NCBI GenBank assembly: GCA_021849615.1
Contig: JAJZSQ010000017.1
Span: 1 to 39,475, forward strand
Reading direction: 5' to 3'
DNA length: 39,475 nt
Origin: Pseudomonadota bacterium
GTDB taxonomy: Bacteria; Pseudomonadota; Gammaproteobacteria; Steroidobacterales; Steroidobacteraceae
This document shows, one piece after another, positions 34,707 through 39,475 of the stretch (position 1 is the first letter of the stretch; each line of letters begins with the position of its first letter). The position numbers were made by a program, and so were the translations under genes. The notes below the pieces were generated by a model. That model saw only the letters and a program-made list of their open reading frames with translations. It was not told where the DNA came from and made no database searches.

Positions 34707-35579
34707 TCAGTGCTGGCGGGCGCGCCGGTCGAGCACGACGCGCGCCAGGATGTTGATGATCAGCACGAAGCCGGTGACCAGCAGCGCTGCGGCATAGGCG
34801 AGCGCGTTCGCCGAGGCGAACGGCTCGTTGATGAACGTCCAGATCGCGTACGTCAGATAACCGATCGGCGAGTGCGTCAGGTGCCCGTCCCACAGATAGT
34901 TCGACCAGCCGGCGGTGTACAGCAGCGGGGCGGTTTCCCCGACCGACACGGCGAGCGCGAGCAGGATTCCGGTGAGGATGCCGGGCATCGCCGCCGGCAG
35001 GCACACCCCGAGGATCACGCGCCGATCATCCGCGCCGAGGGAGTAGGCGGCATCGCGCAGATCGTTCGAGACCTGCCGCAGCGCCAGTTCCGTGGTGCGG
35101 CAGATGTAGGGCAGGCTGATGATGGCGAGCGCGATGGAGCCGGCGGCCACCGAGAAGCTCCAGCCGAGCCACTCGACCATGCCGACGTAGCCGAAATACC
35201 CGACCACGATTGAGGGGACGCCAACCAGCACATCGGCGAGGAAGCGGATCGCCACGGCCCAGCGGGTGAAGCGGTACTCGGCCGAATAGATGCCCGCGGC
35301 GACCCCGAACGGCACGGCGAGCAGCAGTGCGCCGCCGGAGAGCACCAGCGTGCCCTCGATGGCATTGAGCAGCCCGCCGCCGCTGCCCTGGGTGATGGTG
35401 GTAAGCACCGAGAGCTTCAGCGCGCCGACGCCGCGCACGAACACCACCTCTAGGATCCACACCATCAGCACCGAGAGCACGATCAGGCAGGCACCGGTGA
35501 ACGTCCAGCCCGAGAGGCTCGCGAGGCGACGCGAGAGGCGGATCTGATGGGTGCTGCGGGTCGGGGCGAGTGCGTTCAT
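34707..35579 (-). CDS. pstA: Phosphate ABC transporter permease PstA
   Basis: The 290-residue inner-membrane subunit pairs with PstC to carry phosphate. About six helices are visible, and the ATPase-contact (EAA-like) loop reads DLRDAAYSLGADDRRVILGV. The motifs GVPSIVVGYFGYVG and ALAVSVGETAPLLYTAG are typical of PstA. It starts four bases after the pstC stop. The operon ends here: the next gene downstream is on the other strand, so pstB and phoU are absent from the usual place. Confidence 0.94.
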   Translation of the reverse strand: MNALAPTRSTHQIRLSRRLASLSGWTFTGACLIVLSVLMVWILEVVFVRGVGALKLSVLTTITQGSGGGLLNAIEGTLVLSGGALLLAVPFGVAAGIYSAEYRFTRWAVAIRFLADVLVGVPSIVVGYFGYVGMVEWLGWSFSVAAGSIALAIISLPYICRTTELALRQVSNDLRDAAYSLGADDRRVILGVCLPAAMPGILTGILLALAVSVGETAPLLYTAGWSNYLWDGHLTHSPIGYLTYAIWTFINEPFASANALAYAAALLVTGFVLIINILARVVLDRRARQH

Positions 35580-35583
35580 GGGC

Positions 35584-36552
35584 TCAGACCATCACCGAGC
35601 GCTGGCTGTTGTTCCACACCATCAGCAGCACCCGGGCGAGTGCGTTGACGAGGATCGAGATGATGGCGAGCACGAAGGCGATCTCCGCCAGCGAGCGCAC
35701 CGCGAGTCCGGTCGGATCCTGCAGCGCGCTGTCGAGCTGCGAGACGATGAATGCGGCCATGGTCGAGACCGGGTCGTAGATGCGGTGCGGCAGGTAGTTC
35801 AGCGCGTTGCCGCTCACCATCAGCACCGCCATGGTTTCCCCGAGCGCCCGGCCGAGCGCGAGGAACGTCGCGCCGATCAGCGTTTTGCGGGTCCCGGGGA
35901 GCATGACCTTCCAGAGCGCCTCGAAACGGGTCGCGCCGAGTCCGAGCGCCGCCTCGCGCAGCGATGCGGGCTGGCTCACCAGCGCATCACGCAGCGTCGC
36001 GGCGATGATCGGCACGATCATCAGCGACAACACGATGCCGGCGGTGAGTAGGCCGTAGCCGCTGCCGGTCGGGGCGGCGAAGAACGGGATGAACTTCCCG
36101 ACCGTGCGGCCGATGAGCGGGTAGAGGTGCTGACCGAGGAACGGGATCACCACCACGTAGCCCCACAGCCCGAACACCACGCTCGGGATCGCCATCAGCA
36201 GCTCGACGAAAAAGGAGATCCACGGGCGCAGCTGGCCGGGGACGGCCTCGGCGAGGAAGATGGCCGCACCGACACCCATCGGCAGGGCGATGACGAGTGC
36301 GATCAGGGTCGAGAGCAGCGTGCCGACGACCAGAAAGAGGATGCCGTAAGTGGCGCCCGGCTGGACCTGCACGCCGTGGCGCATGATCGGATCGGCGTAG
36401 AGGTTGCCGAGGTTCCACACGTCGCGGAACACGAAGCCCCAGCCATTGAAGTGCATGGCCGGCCAGGAATACAGCGCCAGGAAGACCAGGATGGCGACGA
36501 GGGTGGCGGGCAGGATGCCCGCGACGAGGGCGAGCCAGGCTCTGAACTTCAT
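35584..36552 (-). CDS. pstC: Phosphate ABC transporter permease PstC
   Basis: The 322-residue permease has about six membrane helices. Typical stretches are GILFLVVGTLLSTLIALVIA, ELLMAIPSVVFGLWGYVVV, the EAA-like loop SLREAALGLGATRFEALWKV and LGRALGETMAVLMVSGN. ATG 36552 (MKFRAW) is preferred; a TTG at 36561 would add three residues. It lies 114 bases downstream of pstS behind a strong hairpin and just before pstA. Confidence 0.94.
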   Translation of the reverse strand: MKFRAWLALVAGILPATLVAILVFLALYSWPAMHFNGWGFVFRDVWNLGNLYADPIMRHGVQVQPGATYGILFLVVGTLLSTLIALVIALPMGVGAAIFLAEAVPGQLRPWISFFVELLMAIPSVVFGLWGYVVVIPFLGQHLYPLIGRTVGKFIPFFAAPTGSGYGLLTAGIVLSLMIVPIIAATLRDALVSQPASLREAALGLGATRFEALWKVMLPGTRKTLIGATFLALGRALGETMAVLMVSGNALNYLPHRIYDPVSTMAAFIVSQLDSALQDPTGLAVRSLAEIAFVLAIISILVNALARVLLMVWNNSQRSVMV

Positions 36553-36608
36553 GGCGGGCAAGGATGGCCGCTCCGCTTCGGCGATGCAACGGGTACGTGT
36601 ACAAGGGA

Positions 36609-36650
36609 AGGCCGGTCGTACCCCCCCTCCGTGCGGGGTACGACCGGCCT
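36609..36650. terminator. Intercistronic hairpin between pstS and pstC
   Basis: A perfect 14-bp stem (arms 36609-36622 and 36637-36650, AGGCCGGTCGTACC and complement) with a 14-base loop lies 16 bases after the pstS stop. No T-tract follows on the minus strand, so it may attenuate transcription or protect the pstS message, giving more binding protein than permease. Confidence 0.65.
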
Positions 36651-36666
36651 CGAGGGGGCGGCCTCC

Positions 36667-37749
36667 TCAGTGGATCATCGCGACTTGCGCCTTGCTCAGC
36701 GCGACGATCGGGGCCGGCAGGGCCACGAAGCCGACCGACTTCATGAAGTGCGGGGAGTTGCCCTCCTGCGGGCTCAGCGCCCAGTTGAAGAACTCCCGCA
36801 GCGCCGCGGCAGTCTGCGCATTCGGCTGCGCCGCGTTCACGATCGCGTACTCGTAGTTGATGATCGGGTAGGAGTTCTTGCCCGGGGCGAAGATCAGGCT
36901 GATGCGCTCATTGCGCGGCGTATGCGCCGCCGTGGCGTTCACCGCGGCCTGCACGCTCGCCGGGGTCGGCAGCACGAACTCGCCGGCGCGGTTCTGGATG
37001 GCCGCTTCGCCGAGACCGGCCTTTTCGGTCGCGCTCTTGTAGCTGATACCGATGTAGGCGATCGAGTAGGGCGTGCCCTTGCAGGCGTTGACCATGCCCG
37101 GGTTGCCTTCCGCGCCGATGCCGCCTTCGACGGCCGGCCAGCTCACCGAGGTGCCGTAGCTCACCGAGTTCATCCACGCCGGGGTGCTGAACGACAGATA
37201 CTGGGTGAAGATGAATGTGTCACCGCTCCCGTCGGTGCGGTGCACCAGGACGATCTGCTGGTGCGGCAGACGCACGCCGGGGTTCAGCCGGGCGATCATC
37301 GGGTCATTCCAGTAGCGCACGCGGCCGGAGTACATCGCCGCCAGCACCGGACCGCTCAGCTTCAGGTGCATGCGGTTCAGGCCCGGGACGTTGTAATTGA
37401 TCATCTGCGAGGAGATGGCGAGCGGGATGTTCAGCATCGTCGGGTGCATGCGCACCAGAGCGGGGCTCATGTAGGCATCCGAGGCGCCGATCTGGGCGAT
37501 GCCGGAGACGGCCTGGGAGATGCCGGTGCCGCTGCCAGTGGACTGGGTCGTGATCTGTACGCCCGGGTGGGACTTGGCGTAGACCGGGACCCACAGGTTG
37601 AACAGCGGGTACAGCAGCGAGGAGCCGGTCTCCAAGAGGCGCTCCTGCGCCGCCATCGCGGCGTGCGCGCCCGCCATCGTGCACACCGCCAGGGTGGCCG
37701 TGAGGATCAGGGAAGCCCGCCGCCGCGCGGGGCCGGATTTCATGCTCAT
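36667..37749 (-). CDS. pstS: Periplasmic phosphate-binding protein PstS
   Basis: The 360-residue protein has a signal peptide (about 1-34, cleaved near AMAAQE). The phosphate-binding segments TGSSLLYPLF and STGSGTGISQ are present, followed by RTDGSGDTFIFTQYL and a C-terminal half ending in FFNWALSPQEGN. It delivers phosphate to PstC/PstA. ATG 37749 is chosen because it gives a compact signal peptide; the frame stays open to 37878 but crosses the Pho box and promoter. The gene is preceded by a Pho box and is the first of pstS-pstC-pstA. Confidence 0.94.
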   Translation of the reverse strand: MSMKSGPARRRASLILTATLAVCTMAGAHAAMAAQERLLETGSSLLYPLFNLWVPVYAKSHPGVQITTQSTGSGTGISQAVSGIAQIGASDAYMSPALVRMHPTMLNIPLAISSQMINYNVPGLNRMHLKLSGPVLAAMYSGRVRYWNDPMIARLNPGVRLPHQQIVLVHRTDGSGDTFIFTQYLSFSTPAWMNSVSYGTSVSWPAVEGGIGAEGNPGMVNACKGTPYSIAYIGISYKSATEKAGLGEAAIQNRAGEFVLPTPASVQAAVNATAAHTPRNERISLIFAPGKNSYPIINYEYAIVNAAQPNAQTAAALREFFNWALSPQEGNSPHFMKSVGFVALPAPIVALSKAQVAMIH

Positions 37750-37811
37750 GGGAGTACCTTTTGCAGAACTGGAGGACGCGAGTGGCACACGAGGATTCTC
37801 TACGGCGCGGT

Positions 37812-37845
37812 AGCGTACGCTGGCCATATGACGATTTTGTGACAG
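37812..37845 (-). promoter_or_regulatory. Pho box and promoter of the pst operon
   Basis: On the minus strand, CTGTCACAAAATCGTCAT (37845-37828) closely matches the PhoB binding consensus CTGTCATAAAACTGTCAT. Ten bases further lies TACGCT (37817-37812), a usable -10 in the standard Pho-promoter position. The operon should be induced by phosphate starvation through PhoB. Confidence 0.8.
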
Positions 37846-37895
37846 TCCAGTGTAATATATTAAAATGTTTATAAACAAAGGCTTGGGGGCATTTT

Positions 37896-38324
37896 ATGCG
37901 TCATGGCCGACGATTGGACGTTCGCGTCCGCCGGATCTATGACTCGCCCGGCGACGACGGTCTGCGGGTGCTCGTCGACCGGCTCTGGCCCCGCGGCATC
38001 ACGCGCGAGCGTGCCGCGCTCGATGCCTGGATGACGGCGCTCGCGCCGAGCGCGCCGCTGCGCCGCTGGTTCGGCCACGACCCCGAGCGCTGGGGTGAAT
38101 TCCGCCGCCGCTACCGCGGGGAACTCGCCACCCAGAGCGCGCCCCTGGAGGAGCTGCGCGTGGCGGCGGCGCACGGGCCGGTGACGCTGCTCTATGGTGC
38201 GCGCGATGCCGAGCACAACCACGCGCTCGTGCTGCGCGAGGTCCTGCTCGGACCGGTGGTGCGCACCGGGGCGGGGCAGACACCCCGGCGCAGATCGGCT
38301 AAGGTGCGCCCCATAGGGGGGTGA
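37896..38324 (+). CDS. DUF488 family protein (YeaO-like)
   Basis: The 142-residue protein shows the DUF488 pattern: RVLVDRLWPRGITRERAALD near the N-terminus, then EFRRRYRGEL and a C-terminal VTLLYGARDAEHNHALVLREVL. It is soluble, with no signal or membrane segment. The biochemical role of the family is unknown. It is divergent from pstS, with the Pho box in the shared upstream region, so phosphate control is possible but unproven. Confidence 0.85.
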   Translation: MRHGRRLDVRVRRIYDSPGDDGLRVLVDRLWPRGITRERAALDAWMTALAPSAPLRRWFGHDPERWGEFRRRYRGELATQSAPLEELRVAAAHGPVTLLYGARDAEHNHALVLREVLLGPVVRTGAGQTPRRRSAKVRPIGG

Positions 38325-38368
38325 CGCGCCAGCGGCGCGCGCTCTCGATGACCCGAAAGAATCGAATA

Positions 38369-39475
38369 ATGACCACACCTGCATCCGAGAGCGCCGGTGC
38401 GCTCGGCGAGTTCACCCTTCGCGGCATGGTCATCGGGGTGCTCATCACCCTGGTGTTCACCGCCGCCAATGTGTACTTCGGCCTGAAGGCCGGTATCACC
38501 TTCTCCACCTCCATCCCCGCCGCGGTCATCTCCATGGGCATCCTGCGTGCGCTGCGCGGGGCGACCCTGCAGGAGAACAACATCGTGCAGACGGTGGCCT
38601 CGGCCGCCGGGACCCTCTCGAGCATCATCTTCGTGCTGCCGGGGCTGGTCATCGTCGGCTGGTGGACCGGTTTCCCGTTCTGGATGTCCTTCCTGGTGTG
38701 CGCCACGGGCGGCATCCTCGGGGTCATGTACACCATCCCGCTGCGCCGGGCGCTGGTGACCGATTCGGACCTGCCCTACCCGGAGGGCGTCGCCTGTGCC
38801 GAGGTGCTCAAGGTCGGCTCCGGGCAGGCCCAGAACGCGGACATCGAGGCGGTCGAGACCGGCGGGGCGGGACTGAAGGCGGTCGTGGTCGGCTCGCTGG
38901 TCTCGGCCGCTTTCTACGTCGTGGTGCAGACCCAGATCTTCACCAGCGACGTGGTGCGCTACTTCCGCATCGGCAAGGCGGGCGCCGCGAGCGGATTTGA
39001 CTTCAGTCTGTCGTTTGCGCTGTTCGCGATCGGCCACCTGGTGGGCCCGGCGGTCGGCATCGCGATGCTGATCGGTGCAGTGATCGGCTGGGGCTGGGGC
39101 GTGCCGCACTTCCTGCTGCTGCACCCGGCCTCCGGGGCGGCCGCGGCGGCGGCCCAGGGGGCCTGGGATCACTACGTGCGCTTCGTCGGCGCCGGCACCA
39201 TCGGCATGGCGGCGATCTGGACGCTCGGCACCCTGGTCAAGCCGGTGCTCAAGGGGCTCTCCGGCGCGATGGCCTCCTCGCGGGCGCGCAAGAGCGGCCA
39301 GGGCCACACCCTGGCGCGCACCGAGCACGACATCCCGGTCGGCACCGTAGGGCTGATCTCACTCGCCTGCCTGGTGCCGGTGGCCTGGCTGCTGTGGCAC
39401 TTCAGCCGCACCAGCGGCCTCGGCTCGCATGCGCTGCTGCTGTCGATCGGCGGGGTGATCTTCGTCGCCGTCATG
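38369..39475 (+). CDS. Oligopeptide transporter (OPT) family protein, 5' part
   Basis: The visible 369 residues belong to the OPT family of proton-coupled peptide or metal-chelate transporters and continue past the right edge. Marks are GVLITLVFTAANVYFGLKAG in the first helix, TFSTSIPAAVISMGILRAL, ENNIVQTVASAAGTLSSIIF and DLPYPEGVACAEVLKVG. Complete bacterial members are about 600-700 residues, so roughly half is seen. ATG 38369 has only a weak ribosome site (GAAAGA). It lies 44 bases after the DUF488 gene and may be co-transcribed. Confidence 0.92.
   Translation, partial: MTTPASESAGALGEFTLRGMVIGVLITLVFTAANVYFGLKAGITFSTSIPAAVISMGILRALRGATLQENNIVQTVASAAGTLSSIIFVLPGLVIVGWWTGFPFWMSFLVCATGGILGVMYTIPLRRALVTDSDLPYPEGVACAEVLKVGSGQAQNADIEAVETGGAGLKAVVVGSLVSAAFYVVVQTQIFTSDVVRYFRIGKAGAASGFDFSLSFALFAIGHLVGPAVGIAMLIGAVIGWGWGVPHFLLLHPASGAAAAAAQGAWDHYVRFVGAGTIGMAAIWTLGTLVKPVLKGLSGAMASSRARKSGQGHTLARTEHDIPVGTVGLISLACLVPVAWLLWHFSRTSGLGSHALLLSIGGVIFVAVM

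Noticed and set aside
1-39475. CRISPR arrays, insertion sequences, tRNA or rRNA genes
   Set aside because: No regularly spaced repeats, transposase-like proteins with terminal repeats, or recognisable tRNA/rRNA sequences were seen on either strand.

Overview
The window is GC-rich chromosomal DNA, densely packed with genes, from a Gram-negative bacterium. It encodes an outer-membrane TonB-dependent receptor, lipoprotein-type and Sec signal peptides, a Pst system with a Pho box, and a HipBA module. The overall style (FHS-family sugar permease, TonB receptor followed by a tryptophan-halogenase-like flavoprotein, several LacI-type operators) suggests a gammaproteobacterium near the Xanthomonadales/Nevskiales/Steroidobacterales. 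That placement is inference; no rRNA or tRNA is present to test it.

Layout, left to right. (1) 1-3871: a sodium/solute symporter (cut by the left edge) diverges from a secreted GH3 beta-glycosidase whose promoter carries a LacI-type operator. (2) 4115-7255: a membrane-anchored PAS-PAS-PAS-GGDEF-EAL cyclic-di-GMP protein. (3) 7273-9180: a hipBA toxin-antitoxin pair with a promoter studded by three TTCG-N10-CGAA dyads. (4) 9258-14319: two ABC-2 type exporters flanking a DesK/DesR-like two-component system, all on the minus strand, with start/stop overlaps through the four-gene upstream block. (5) 14492-16315: arsR-acr3-arsC. (6) 16316-17152: a gene-poor stretch holding the remains of an FkbM-type methyltransferase gene. 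(7) 17153-22064: an MFS sugar:proton symporter diverging from a GH3 lipoprotein with PA14-like and NEW3-like domains, again with a LacI-type operator. (8) 22323-32831: a second, larger glycan locus made of two convergent transcription units. On the plus strand lie a TonB-dependent receptor and a halogenase-like flavoprotein; on the minus strand lie a large LamG-GH2 glycosidase and an FHS-family sugar permease. Both units have a promoter in which TTGACA is fused to the same dyad. (9) 32906-34698: mtnA plus a fuculose-phosphate-aldolase-like gene, resembling the DHAP-shunt version of methylthioribose salvage. (10) 34707-37749: pstS-pstC-pstA without pstB or phoU, with a Pho box. (11) 37896 to the right edge: a DUF488 protein and the start of an OPT-family transporter.

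The strongest theme is glycan scavenging. Three glycoside hydrolases, three inner-membrane sugar carriers of three different families, one outer-membrane receptor and three or four LacI-type operators lie in one window, yet no LacI-family regulator gene does. Locus 8 reads as one regulon: the receptor imports an oligosaccharide, the periplasmic GH2 enzyme trims it, and the FHS permease takes up the sugar. The halogenase-like protein is co-transcribed with the receptor but has no assigned role. Most of the remaining genes are ordinary housekeeping or resistance functions.
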